DNA of 64,000 bases from positions 68,028,792 through 68,092,791 of the forward strand of contig CM055312.2 of assembly GCA_029255685.2 (NCBI GenBank). The letters are read 5' to 3'. The position numbers were made by a program, and so were the translations under genes. Within the stretch, counting starts at the first letter, position 1; each line of letters begins with the position of its first letter. Below are positions 12,182 to 23,248 of the stretch, piece by piece. The notes under the pieces are model-generated. The model was not told the DNA's origin and did not search any database. It was given only the letters and a program-made list of their open reading frames with translations. This stretch comes from Silene conica. Lineage: Eukaryota > Streptophyta > Magnoliopsida > Caryophyllales > Caryophyllaceae.

Positions 12182-13724
12182 TGTAACACCCACATTTATT
12201 TAAGAGCCTTTAGCAAGACATTCTCAATAAATAGAGATGTTACCATCTCGGAATGTCCGAGGTAGTGAATAACAAAGTAAAACAAACCAAAGTACTTTAT
12301 ATAAAAACTGATTAAATTTAAATTTCTGGTATTACAACTACTATGCAAAGAATAAAAGTACAACTGATGATAACATCTAAGCATGTGATCTAATTCTAAG
12401 TAGGTCCAAGTCATGTCTATCTCCATGCCCAAGCTCCTAATCCATCTGTCCCTGACCTGTAGAATCTACTCCCCATTCCGGATCATCGTAGGTGTACACA
12501 AATACACTGTCAACCTCGTGGTTGAGTAGGATAACACAATAATTATAATGGAACAGATAAATGATATGCAAATGCCATGATATGCTCGAGCTCAATCACA
12601 ATCTCAATCTCAATCTCAAACTCATACCATTGCACCAAGCCATACCGAACCTCCCGGCAGACTATAATCGGTCATCACCGAACACCAGCATAACAGCTGA
12701 GGTCACCAGGTCTAGTCCTGGAGAACTAGCCTGGGCCCAATAATATCATCGTCGTCTCATATCCGTAATCAATGCACATGCCATGCAATGAATGCAACAA
12801 TACTCTTAATTCACCATGATATTAAATAATGCAATGCGCGTACCAACAATAATAAACAACACTCAATCCAACCAATACTATTCTCATATAAATCATGCTC
12901 AGCATCCATAACACACAATCCAACATTCATTCATAACACATCATAGAGTATAGGGTCAGTGTATCCTACCTGGATAGAATATAATCCAATGGCAAGCCAG
13001 TAAGTAAAATCCTCTACTTACATCGATAAAGATATGATGGTGCTGGCCTATCTCCCTCGTTCTTCTCAATCTCATGCCTCTGATATGAGGGCTAGGGATT
13101 TAGGTAGTTTGTATTACTTTTTTTTTTTTTGACGATATAGAGTTGTATGAGGAATACGGTATGTCGATGGATAGTATGGTTTAGGGTTAGGGTTGTTTGC
13201 ACCTCTTTGTCATAGCTCGGTTTCTCTCAACTCCAAACCCGAGTCCAACATTTCCTTACTCGGCCCATGACGCGTTTCGAGACACTAATATATCTATATC
13301 ACGTTCTTAAACCGTAACTTAAAATAACGGGTACATGATTAATTATACTAATTAAATTATGTAATCTAGTATTAGTAAATATTAATTTAATTAATTATAA
13401 GAATATATAAAAATTAGGATTTAAATACAATTTCGACTTAAATAATAAAATAATAGAAATTAAGTATAGCCGAGAAATAAATATAAATTAGAAAATTTAT
13501 TTAATTATTAAGATTTTATTAAAATTAAAGAAATACGAATGAAACGCCAATTTATGAAATAATCAACAAATATCAAATGATTGTGAAATACGAAATAATC
13601 GTTGAAATACGATTTATAAACAATAACAGTTTACGTAAAATAAATTATAAACATTCCTTTTGAAGTACGTGTATAAAACATGGTTTGACTGCCGTTGACC
13701 TAGGCTAACATACGGGGTATTACA
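12182..13724 (-). repeat. Family A LTR (3' LTR of the minus-strand element)
   Basis: It runs TGTAACACCC...GGGGTATTACA on the plus strand, 1543 bp, and is nearly identical to the LTR at 31962-35081 except that 1559 bp are missing at about 13005. The reverse-complemented polypurine tract (GTCTTCCCTCCTTA) and the inverted repeat follow directly at 13725, so this is the 3' LTR of a minus-strand element. The left flank is copia element B pol, cut at 12181. Short open frames inside are not genes. Confidence 0.9.
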
Positions 13725-13842
13725 GTCTTCCCTCCTTAAAAAGAACTTCGTCCCCGAAGTTCACCTCACTACCCATCACCAAACCAAAGTCAGCTGACGC
13801 CCTCTACCTTAGATCACTCCCCTCAGAAATTACATGTGTTAC
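13725..13842 (-). mobile_element. Family A internal fragment (polypurine tract side), duplicated at 15738
   Basis: It contains the reverse polypurine tract and the GAACTTCG/CGAAGTTC inverted repeat, then about 80 bases ending ATGTGTTAC. The same sequence recurs at 15738-15855, where it continues into the rest of the internal region. Here it stops abruptly at solo LTR X. Confidence 0.85.
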
Positions 13843-15302
13843 TGACACGGCTGTCGCAACCCTATCAAAGATAACCAACTGGCCTAACTAATGTAGCAAG
13901 GAAGTCGGGATCGTATCCACAGGGAGACTAATATGAATTCTAAATGCTAAACTAAGTCTGTCAAGGTAACCAGATTTGGGGGTTTGATTGTTTGTTTTAA
14001 CTAAACTAAAAGTAGTGAAGGAAGAGAGAAAAGAAAAGCGTAAAACAAAGTAGTGTAAAAATATAATGGAGAGAAAACTAGGATAGTCGGTTCACCAATG
14101 ATTGTGTAACGATAGGGGGTTTAGGTCGTAGATCAGCCGCAATTACCGGTCTAAGGGGTAGTGAAAAGGTCCTCTCGGATCACTATTCGCCCTAGAATGC
14201 TTCTAACGGGCTCTCGCAACTTATTAGGGCACTTTAATGCTTATGACAGGTCTAACCCTCACCAGGCTTTCGATCTTAGGTCGGGGTTTACCATACGAGT
14301 AACTAGCTACGTCGACTTAACCAATTAAACACAAATAAATGTCATAATTAACAACAAAGACAAACTACCAACAACGGATCTAACCTAAACGAACATCGTC
14401 ACAATATCATTGGATCACCTATATCCTAGTCAAGAGGATTAGCTACACATAATAGAGGGAACGATTGAGATAGAATAAATAATGGATATGGAGTACATGA
14501 TCGCGATAATAAAATTGCAGGATAAAACAATAGAAAGCAAGGAGTAAATAAAATGAGAATAAAAAGAACAAAGGTAGATTAAATTACCGAATGCAAATGG
14601 CAAAGTAGAGTTCTTAAAAGCTAGGAAAAATGCTACCGAATGATTACTGATTACAAGTTTTCTAGAGTAAAGTCTAAAAGTAAAAAGGTAAAAGATAAAA
14701 AGTTAAAAAAAAAGTCGTCTAAAAAGAACTCAAAAGCTGCTTAAAAACGAAATAGTCTGATTCCCATCCGATGACCTAATGGGCTTAGGTTAAATTTGGG
14801 CTTCGGAAAAGAAAAACTGGTTGATCGACTTGGGAACTGGCGGATCGACTTTCTTATCGACCAAAAGTGGTCGATCGACTAAAACACTGGTCGATCGACC
14901 AAAACTGGTCGATCGACTATATCTGTCGAACAGATTTCTTGCAATGCGCACTGAACTTCAAATGGCCGTCATTTCTTCGTTACTCGTGCAAATCAAGCTA
15001 TATTGTATAACGCAATTTATAGCTCTTCAAAGTAGGCACTAGCAACGTGAAGCTCTTCTTTCGCTCGATAGACTTCCATTACTTCTACGCGCATCTCAAG
15101 ATGGTAGTAATAAGCTCCGACTCAACTCTTCTCCTAAATGCATGCATAGGGACATGTTTTAGGCTTGTTTATGATCTTCTCCGGCTCATATCTGCAAATA
15201 ACACATGACAAACCAAAGTAGACTATTCGGGGACATTTGTAGTAAAACACTACCAAATAAGCATGGAAATGCGTGCTAATATGGCCTAAAAGGTTTATAT
15301 AA
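13843..15302 (-). mobile_element. Solo LTR X (Athila/Tat-like), truncated
   Basis: The 1460 bp block starts TGACACGGCTGTCGCAACCC and contains GTCGGGATCGTATCCACAGG, a signature seen near the 3' end of Athila/Tat-type LTRs. It parallels the Athila LTR at 18845, which starts TGACACCCG and carries GGGTCGAACCACAGAGAG. Its right end, read on the minus strand, has no TG start, so the LTR appears 5'-truncated. No coding region or primer-binding site is attached. A cluster of TCGATCGAC motifs lies at 14819-14918. It sits at the joint between two copies of a ~555 bp family A segment. Confidence 0.65.
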
Positions 15303-15737
15303 AATATATCTATATCACGTTCTTAAACCCTAACTTAAAATAACGAGTACATGATTAATTATACTAATTAAATTATGTAATCTAGTATTAGTAAATATTA
15401 ATTTAATTAATTATAAGAATATATAAAAATTAGGATTTAAATACAACTTCGACTTAAATAATAAAATAATAGAAATTAAGTATAGCCGAGAATAAATATA
15501 AATTAGAAAATTTATTTAATTATTAAGATTTTATTAAAATTAAAGAAATACGAATGAAACGCCAATTTCTGAAATAATCAACAAATATCAAATGATTGTG
15601 AAATACGAAATAATCGTTGAAATACGATTTATAAACAATAACAGTTTACGTAAAATAAATTATAAACATTCCTTTTGAAGTACGTGTATAAAACATGGTT
15701 TGACTGTCGTTGACCTAGGCTTACATACGGGGTATTA
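15303..15737 (-). repeat. Partial family A LTR (5' part only)
   Basis: These 435 bp match the right part of the LTR at 12182-13724, from ATATATCTATATCACG to GGGGTATTACA, with only a few differences. The remainder of the LTR is absent and is replaced by solo LTR X. It is directly followed by the polypurine-tract module at 15738. Confidence 0.85.
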
Positions 15738-17021
15738 CAGTCTTCCCTCCTTAAAAAGAACTTCGTCCCCGAAGTTCACCTCACTACCCATCACCAAACC
15801 AAAGTCAGCTGACGCCCTCTACCTTAGATCACTCCCCTCAGAAATTACATGTGTTACATTTCACCTCCCTTAAACCAAACTTCGTCCCGAAGTTTAACAG
15901 CTGTCTAAACACGATCTCAACCACACAACCAAACACGACACTCCTCCACTCTTCTGCACTGACTCGCTAAATCCTCCATGGAGAGATTCTATTACACTCT
16001 ATCCTCCTTAAAAGAAACAGGCCAACAACTAAATGTAGAAAATATACACATACATAACTCGCATCATTGCACAAACTCAAAAGATACAAAACTATACAAT
16101 AATTTCATGTATAGAGCTACTGCTCAACTCATGTAATAATTAACAGCCAAACTTTCGAGATTTTCCAATCCTATCCTCCTTAAACCTGGTTACGTCCTTG
16201 TAACCTCATCACATCTATATATCACTAAACATTAATCATCACTACATGTAAAGGCAAAGCGACATGCTAGAAGATAATTAAGTACAACCTACTACCCATT
16301 TCTCATTCCACCACAACTATACATCAATTATGACTTACATAATACGCCTTCTGACTAAGGCATTAAGTTACCAAAAAATATAACATGTGAACATCTGGGC
16401 ACAATTCGAATTATCATATAGATATTCACGGGGTCACAAAACAATTTGACAACAATATAAAGTTTTGAACTTCTTACGATATTGCATAACATGTGCTACT
16501 TCCGTGATAAAATAACCGTGGTAACACGTAATAAAACATACTTAGATACACCTATTGATAATCTCTTTATACAAGAACTGGTCAAAGTTAACAAATAACA
16601 GTTATAATAAATACGAGTGTAAGCATACAAAGGCACGTAACCAGTCTTTTGTATACATGGTAACCACACTATATATTGCAAAATAGTAACCATCACATTG
16701 TCATACTTAGACTTGTATATTTCGTTTCAACTTCAGCAAATAGTAGTCATATAAGATCATGAAATTCATTCACATTATTGTAACAACAGGTTATATTACC
16801 ATATAATAGACTTTATATTCATTTCATATGTCTACTACTCATGCTACGAATGCCATATCAGAATATTACATGAACACATTACATAATTCATATTTGGTTA
16901 AACTTTTATATTTAAACATTCATAACTAACCATTTTCAACATCATACTTCACGCTGCAACTTCCATAAATCATAATTAAATAACCGTTTAGCCATAATGT
17001 GAGATATTATAGTTTTTTTTT
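15738..17021 (-). mobile_element. Family A internal region, non-coding
   Basis: It begins with the reversed polypurine tract and inverted repeat. Three further TCCTCCTTAAA/CTCCCTTAAA modules follow within 450 bp (about 15875, 16005 and 16175), two of them next to a CTTCGTCC or ACGTCC block. The rest is AT-rich with no gag, protease, RT or integrase homology in any frame. The element may be non-autonomous, or its coding region was deleted. The stretch ends in a T-run at 17013-17021 where the next element is inserted. Confidence 0.6.
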
Positions 17022-18447
17022 GGGTTTTTCCCATTGATATCCCTGTGGTTTTCACTTTTCCCACTTGTACCCCTGCGTATAGCACTTTACTAGCCGTACC
17101 CCTAAACTTAATTAGTTAATCTTATCCGTAGCCAAACATGTTTATGCCGTCTATTTAGACGTTAAGTGTCATGTTGGCACTCTATTTGCCAAATAAGCAT
17201 CTGACTTGGCAAATGGTTTTTCCCATTGATGCCCTTGTGTATTTTTCTTTTCCCACTTGTAACCCTGCATTTTTGCATTTTAGGTTTCGATGTTGAGCCT
17301 GATATCTTTAAAACCGCATTGCTTACTATACCCTTTTAAATTAATAAAAAGTTGTAATATATCGTTTATTATATCTCTTTTTATATCGCATGAGATAATA
17401 CCGTTATATAATTACATTTTATTTTATTCAAAAAGAAATATTATCTAACATTCACAACTTATTTTATATTAAGTGGACCAAGTCGACAAACAAGACGCGT
17501 GTCATTACCTGTCAATGCTCATATTGATACTGCGGCGTCACTTACATATTTCATCATTGTAGCACCAACTAAATTTTAGATTCTTAACCCCTTCTTTCTT
17601 TTGATCTATTATAAATTTTTCCCATATTTTTTCGGTTTCGATAAATTTTGTATTTATAGTCTTTTATAGGTAATTTGAGTTCGGGTAAATTTTTAATTTT
17701 TTAATCAAAATATTTCTGACACTTTACTATTTAAGTAAATTTAACAATCGAATGTTTCGGTAAATCTTCGGTTATCAACAATAAGATACTCCCTCCTATT
17801 CGTAATAACCTTCCCTATTCGGGGAAGGCACGGAGAATAAGGAGGGGATTATTATATTGGAAAGTATTGGTGTGAGGTTGGGTAATTGGAGAGAGGGTAT
17901 GTATTGTGGGGTAATTGTTGTGAGTAAGGTGATTAAAATAAGTATAAAGTATGAGTATGGTGGGGTATTTGGTGGGGTGAGGTGAATAAAATATGTATAA
18001 AAACTTTACTAAATAAGGAAATAGGGAAGATATTGTGAATAGACGAAAAAAGAAATAGGGAAGATTATTATGAATAGGAGGGAGTATATTTTTTTAATGT
18101 CTTGGATTAAACATCGGAAAATTTGAACTTTAAATCGGATATCCGACTCATGTAATTTCAATTCCAACAATTTTTTCATTCCTTTATATTATTTTTTTAC
18201 GTAGGGGCACAGATGAGAAAAATGAAAACTACAAGGGCATTAATGGGAAATTCATATGCCAAGTCAGGTGCTTATTTGGCAAATAGAGTGCCAACATGGC
18301 ACTTAACGTCTAAAACAGACGGCATAAACATGTTTGGCTACGGATGGGATTAACTAATTAAGTTTAGGGATACGGCTAGTAAAGTGCTATACGCAGGGGT
18401 ACAAGTGGGAAAAGTGAAAACCACAGGGGTATTAATGGGAAAAACCC
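17022..18447. mobile_element. Long-TIR Mutator-like non-autonomous element
   Basis: About 270 bp at the left end (GGGTTTTTCCCATTGATAT...) are the inverted complement of the right end (...ATTAATGGGAAAAACCC), with phrases such as TTGGCAAATAGAGTGCCAAC kept on both sides. Flanks are T-runs of 9 and 11 bases, compatible with the 9 bp target duplication of Mutator-like elements but not proof of it because they are homopolymers. The interior is non-coding and holds a Stowaway MITE at 17789-18084. No transposase is present. Confidence 0.75.
17789..18084. mobile_element. Stowaway-type MITE nested in the long-TIR element
   Basis: Terminal inverted repeats CTCCCTCCTATTCGTAATAA and its complement (TTATTATGAATAGGAGGGAG) are flanked by TA at 17787-17788 and 18085-18086. 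It is 296 bp and non-coding, with several subterminal blocks that resemble GAAATAGGGAAG. Its ends resemble those of the MITE at 1941. Confidence 0.85.
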
Positions 18448-18844
18448 TTTTTTTTTTTAGAAAATATAATGAATTATATAATTATAGGGAAAAGAATCAA
18501 CACAAATCTTAAGGGAATTAATAGCGAATTTTACAATTCAGTCGGTCTGAACAGAAACTTTACAGCAATTAGACATAAACTTGGGGCAACTTGCAAAAAT
18601 TGCTATTAAATAACGACTCGTTAATATTTGACATGGCTTATCATTTTGAAATCGTGCAAGAATATTCTAAACAATAGAGTTGGAAATATGCATAAAAAAT
18701 AAGTACGTTTTAAATGATTTTCTTTTAAAAAACATGAATCAAAACAGAATTGTGCAGTAACAATCTGACCACTGTCGACTAAAATATTTATTTCTCTTAA
18801 AATATAACTCGTATTAACATGAAATCAAGCATTAGAAAGCTAAA
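18448..18844 (-). mobile_element. Family A internal region, left of the Athila insertion
   Basis: Non-coding AT-rich sequence that continues at 31096 after removing Athila and one copy of its target duplication. I see no gene or RNA here. Confidence 0.5.
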
Positions 18845-20128
18845 TGACACCCGTCGTTGAGGGGTGCCAAAGATAAGATTTATAAAACCTCAGCTTAAAC
18901 TCAGATAGGATAAGTCAAGGGTCGAACCACAGAGAGACAGGGTAAATTATGTTTGTAAATTTAAAGTCTATTGCAAGTAACCAAAAAAAAGGGTGGTTTT
19001 GATTTGAGATTTAAACTAACACTAAGGTAGCAAACTAACAAGAAAATTAAAATAAGATAAAAAGGAGATTAGGAACTTTGGTTCCCCATGGTCAAAACAA
19101 GTCAATGAAGGGTAAGAATAATCAAATAACACAATCCCAAGGAACAAAGAATAAACCTTTAGGTCAATATTCTACCCAATCCTTACGGTCTTAGGGTTCC
19201 TACAAAAGCACTAAACTTTCGTTCAAGGGCAATCCCAAAGTTGCTGTTAAACTAATCCCAATAATCTTTCAATCCTAAGGATTAGTTCACCAACAACAAT
19301 GGGGGATTGGTAATTTAATCATCAAACCTATCAAAGTCAAGCCTTTATCATGGTTCCCCTAATTCCCAATCACAAGAATTAGCTATGCATACTTTTAATT
19401 ATAGAACTAACAATTACTAAGAATATTAAAGAGATGAACATAATCAAAGATGATAATAAAAGGGTAAACATGAAATAAGAAATAACAACAAGATGAATAA
19501 CAAGATTGAATAAAAAGGAAAGATTGAATTGTGACAAACTTACAACTTGAATGGAAAATCTAAGAATAAAGATGAAAGCTTGGTACCAAAATCTAACAAT
19601 GGAGTTTTTCTCTAATTGGGGCTGCATAACCTAATTTTAGAGTTTAGGTCTCCTTAAATAATAATTGTTACAAGATTAGGAAAAATAGAAAATAAATAAA
19701 AACAGAAGTCCCGAAACAGCTGGTGGTCGGTCGACCGAGATTTTCGGTCGGTCGACCAATTCTGGCGATACGGGTTTATTTCATGCGAACTTGGGCTTCT
19801 GTGAGCTTGGCTTCTTTTGCGAACTGGACATCGGTCGGTCGACCACTATTGCAGGTCGGTCGACCGCTTCTCGTCTTTTTTCAGCTTTGATCTGGCCCGA
19901 AAATAATACTTGAGTGCACCATCTGATTCCTTGCTCCATACTAGTACTCAAAACAGCTTCCTAAAGGCAAATAAGGCTTGGTTTTGCTCACTTCCGCGTA
20001 TTCCTACATATAAAACATAGAAATGCCAAAGTAAACCGTTTCGGGAGAAAAAGCAACTAAAAGTCACGAAAGTGTAAGAAAATACGTGCCATAAGAGTAA
20101 ATAAAATGCATAAAATAGGCACGTATCA
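18845..20128 (-). repeat. Athila 3' LTR
   Basis: It is 1284 bp. Two pairs of the GGTCGGTCGACC motif lie at 19725/19746 and 19833/19854. Open frames in it (for example 19379-19627) recur in the other LTR because the LTRs are copies; they are not genes. Confidence 0.95.
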
Positions 20129-20148
20129 AACTCCCCAAACCAAACCTT
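20129..20148 (-). other. Athila polypurine tract
   Basis: On the minus strand the purine/T-rich tract ends TTTGGTTTGGGGAGTT directly before the LTR start TGATACG. This is the expected primer site for plus-strand DNA synthesis. Confidence 0.85.
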
Positions 20149-21817
20149 GCTTGTCCTCAAGCAAGCACTAAGACTCAAAAGAAAAAAAAAACTTCTAATG
20201 GAACGGATTTCATACTTTTCACAACCAAACACAACACTATGCTTAACCAATTTAATGCATCCTTCAACTATAATCAAACATAATGTCAAGAGCAAAACGA
20301 ATTAAACATGTTGGAAACGCATGCTAAAATTTCAACCTTGCAAGACTCATTCTAATTGGACTCTCGCGGTACGCTCGAGATACTCATGAAAGCAAAGGGT
20401 CAAATGTATATGTGAAAGATAAGAAGATAAATAAAAGTAAAGACTCTCACCTATCTACGACCCGTAAGAACATGCCTGCAATCTAACATGAATAGAATCT
20501 CTACAACCGTACATATGCATTCCCACACTAAATAACCATGACACATGCCGAGGCAAATTTGGAATTGTGAGGCTAAAGGTAAAAAGAGGCTTAAGATAAG
20601 TTATGGGTAGAGGGGTTAAACCGAGCTAACAACCGTCTATCCACACTATAAGATCACTTCTTATTATTTTCTTTTTCTTTCATACATGCCAATGCTCAAA
20701 GTCTTGGAGCAAAAATCACAAATCTTCCAATTTTTTTTCTTTTCTTCTCCCTCTTTTTTTTTTCAGAAAAACTGACCTATCCAACGGTCCTGGTCGACCG
20801 ACCAGCCTTGAAAACAGGCTGTTTCGTTTTTTTTTTTCGTGTCTCTTTTGTTTTTTTTTTTTTTTTTTCTATCATACTCCCAAAATCAAAATTTATCAAT
20901 GAAGCATAAACCAAAGGATGGCAAGAAAAACAGTCCCATCACTAATTTACTAGCTCGGCTAGGGTAGGCAATTTTTAGAATGTAGCAAATGGGTAAAAGA
21001 GTTCAATTTGGCTATGTGAGGATAATGGGAATAATGAGAAAGGGGTACCTCTACCACATGTGTCACCAAACCACAAACCCGAATGCATACAGGTATTAAG
21101 AAGACAAAATTCATGTTTATTCATATTGATGTAACATGCCTCAAGAGGAGAAACTACTCACAAACCTATATGAAATCGGTCATGGATGTCACCGATTTAT
21201 TAAGCTCTAATCCTTAGAATATGAAGTAGCTTGCCAAGAAGAGAGTCAAGTCTAATAATTTAGCATGAAATCAACAAAAACTCGTAGATAATGCAAAAGA
21301 CTAGCTTGAAAATTTTTGAAAAATGCAAGGCAAAGCAATATGTGATATGTGAGGCATAAATTGTATTTATCCGTTCCGACTCGACCTAAAAACTTAAGAC
21401 AGAGAAGAACGCGCGACAGGGAAGAACACGCGACAAGAGAGGATGAAAACAAGAAAAATACCTAAAGGTATGAAAAACAAAAGACACAAAAACAATTGCA
21501 TACTCACAAAGGAGTATGCAAACACCCTCCCCAAACCAAAACGCACAATGCCCCCATTGTGCTCATCAGCATACAACCACAGCAAAGGGATGGGGGTAGG
21601 CGAAAAAGAAGCAAACAAAGAAAGGAAAAGGAAAAAGACTAGAAACTACAAAAAGAGTCTAAGGAGGAAGGAGGGGAAAACTGGAAATCGAAAGAGGAAA
21701 ATTGGAAATCTAAGGGAGGAAAACACTTACAAAATAAATGTGGACCTCTCCAAATCGAACCAATCAAGGGGGACCTCCCCAAACCGAACCCCAAAGAGGG
21801 TAAGGTTAAGCATGTCC
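20149..21817 (-). other. Athila 3' untranslated region
   Basis: This is non-coding sequence between the Athila-specific ORF and the polypurine tract. Two further copies of the polypurine-like phrase TTTGGTTTGGGGAG (or GGTTTGGGGAGG) lie near 21527-21545 and 21770-21785. A single motif GGTCGACCGACC is at 20792-20803. Poly-T and poly-A runs occur at 20740-20870. Confidence 0.7.
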
Positions 21818-23248
21818 CTAGCCCTCTGAGTCGTAGAACGGCTCAGGGTCCTCTTCCTCTCCTTCCTCATCGCCATCCTCCTCAGACCCTCCACCTGTTC
21901 CTGAGGCAGAGCCTGAAGCTTCACCGTGGTCACGACCGCCTGCGAGAGGTGTGTACCAGGTGGGGTGAGTCCATGGGCCGGTTGGGAGCCTACCTTGTGT
22001 GGCATACTCCCTGTAAACCGGGTATTGGTAGAGACTATCGTTCAGCTGTTTTTGGCTGAACTGCCTGCAAAGACTCGCCATCATTTGTGGCATAGATCTG
22101 TCATCAACAAAAGGAGGAACATAAACATTAGGAGGAGCAGTAAAATCAGATGGGTACCCCGTCCCAGATGTGGTATGGTGGCCACCGGGAGCAGGGGCCC
22201 TGAAACCTCTAGAAGTGCCTCCCCTAAGCGGGAGGCGGTAAGACGGGAGTAGTGGTCGGGGCTCCCCTACAACAGTAGAAAGGGGAAGCATAGGGGGAGC
22301 CATGGTGATGGGGATGTGATCACTGAGATAGGTGTCTATCTTCCAATAATCTCTCCTGTTGACCCAACGCACAGACCTGACATAAGCCATGTCCATGTAC
22401 CGGGAGAGAGGGTCGACCGCATCCTCATAGCGAGGGAACTGGGGTACAAAAGAGCGGGCTAATCGAGTGACTAGCCCACCACAAACGATAGTAGTCAGTG
22501 AAGTTCCCTCGCCCACCGACACGAAGTGAGAGGCGACCAAACAAGCAGTGTTGTAAGACTGCTGACCCGTACGTCTGATGTTAAGATAACCAGACATAAT
22601 AGAGAGCTCAATGTTGTTAACATTTTGAGACTCTTTGCGGCCGAAAACAGTGTTGGCCAACAGACGCAAAAAATAACGGGGGGTGGGAAGGTGGATGGTA
22701 CTGTTTTTCTTCTTCACATCGCTGGAATCAGAAATACAGGACCACATATCAGAATACGACCCCGTGGGGTCATCAGTAAGACCCTCAGAAGACAGACCCA
22801 AAATTTGAGCAAATTGGGTTAAAGTTAAAGCATAAGTTTCATTGAACATGCGAAAAGAGATACAAAAATTATCATAGCCGGAGTGAAGTGCCCTCGAATC
22901 AAAGGTGAAGGAGGAGAAGAACTCAAGAGTGAGAAGGCGGTAGGTGATCTCGTCCATGGTGACGAGTCCTGCAAACCCGGTCCCAATGAGCAGAGATACC
23001 ACCTCGTCATGGCATCCCAAGGCATGCAAGGCTGGAACGCACAGGAAACGGGTCGCCACAACCACGCAATAGGCAGTAAGATGGAGGAATCGGGCCTTCT
23101 GGGCCGGAGAGCTGAAAGTGATTTGCGGATAGTTTGGTAAACTATCCGTGTCCTGCACCGCCAAACCTCGCGTCCTAGAGACACGTCCTCTAGAAGTGCT
23201 TGTACCCGAAGTGCCTGCGCGCTTCCCACCTTGATCACGGCTAGACAT
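21818..23248 (-). CDS. Athila-specific ORF (ATHILA ORF-1-like, env position)
   Basis: About 476 codons between pol and the 3' LTR, where Athila elements carry an extra ORF. The start was placed at the ATG at 23248 (MSSRDQGGKRAG); the frame is open for 22 more codons upstream but without an ATG. The middle resembles the Arabidopsis ATHILA ORF-1 family (segments such as MDEITYRLLTLEFFSSF and TLTQFAQILGLSSEG). The N-terminus is basic and Ser/Gly/Thr-rich, and the C-terminus is strongly acidic (GDEEGEEEDPEPF). I see no convincing signal peptide or transmembrane helix after this start, so a true envelope role is unproven. A splice-acceptor-like TTTGAACTTTTCAG ends at 23256, seven bases before the ATG. 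The frame is intact, unlike gag-pol. Confidence 0.8.
   Translation of the reverse strand: MSSRDQGGKRAGTSGTSTSRGRVSRTRGLAVQDTDSLPNYPQITFSSPAQKARFLHLTAYCVVVATRFLCVPALHALGCHDEVVSLLIGTGFAGLVTMDEITYRLLTLEFFSSFTFDSRALHSGYDNFCISFRMFNETYALTLTQFAQILGLSSEGLTDDPTGSYSDMWSCISDSSDVKKKNSTIHLPTPRYFLRLLANTVFGRKESQNVNNIELSIMSGYLNIRRTGQQSYNTACLVASHFVSVGEGTSLTTIVCGGLVTRLARSFVPQFPRYEDAVDPLSRYMDMAYVRSVRWVNRRDYWKIDTYLSDHIPITMAPPMLPLSTVVGEPRPLLPSYRLPLRGGTSRGFRAPAPGGHHTTSGTGYPSDFTAPPNVYVPPFVDDRSMPQMMASLCRQFSQKQLNDSLYQYPVYREYATQGRLPTGPWTHPTWYTPLAGGRDHGEASGSASGTGGGSEEDGDEEGEEEDPEPFYDSEG

Noticed and set aside
22526..23140. Several plus-strand frames opposite the Athila-specific ORF
   Set aside because: They overlap a long coding frame on the other strand with family resemblance; they are antisense shadows.
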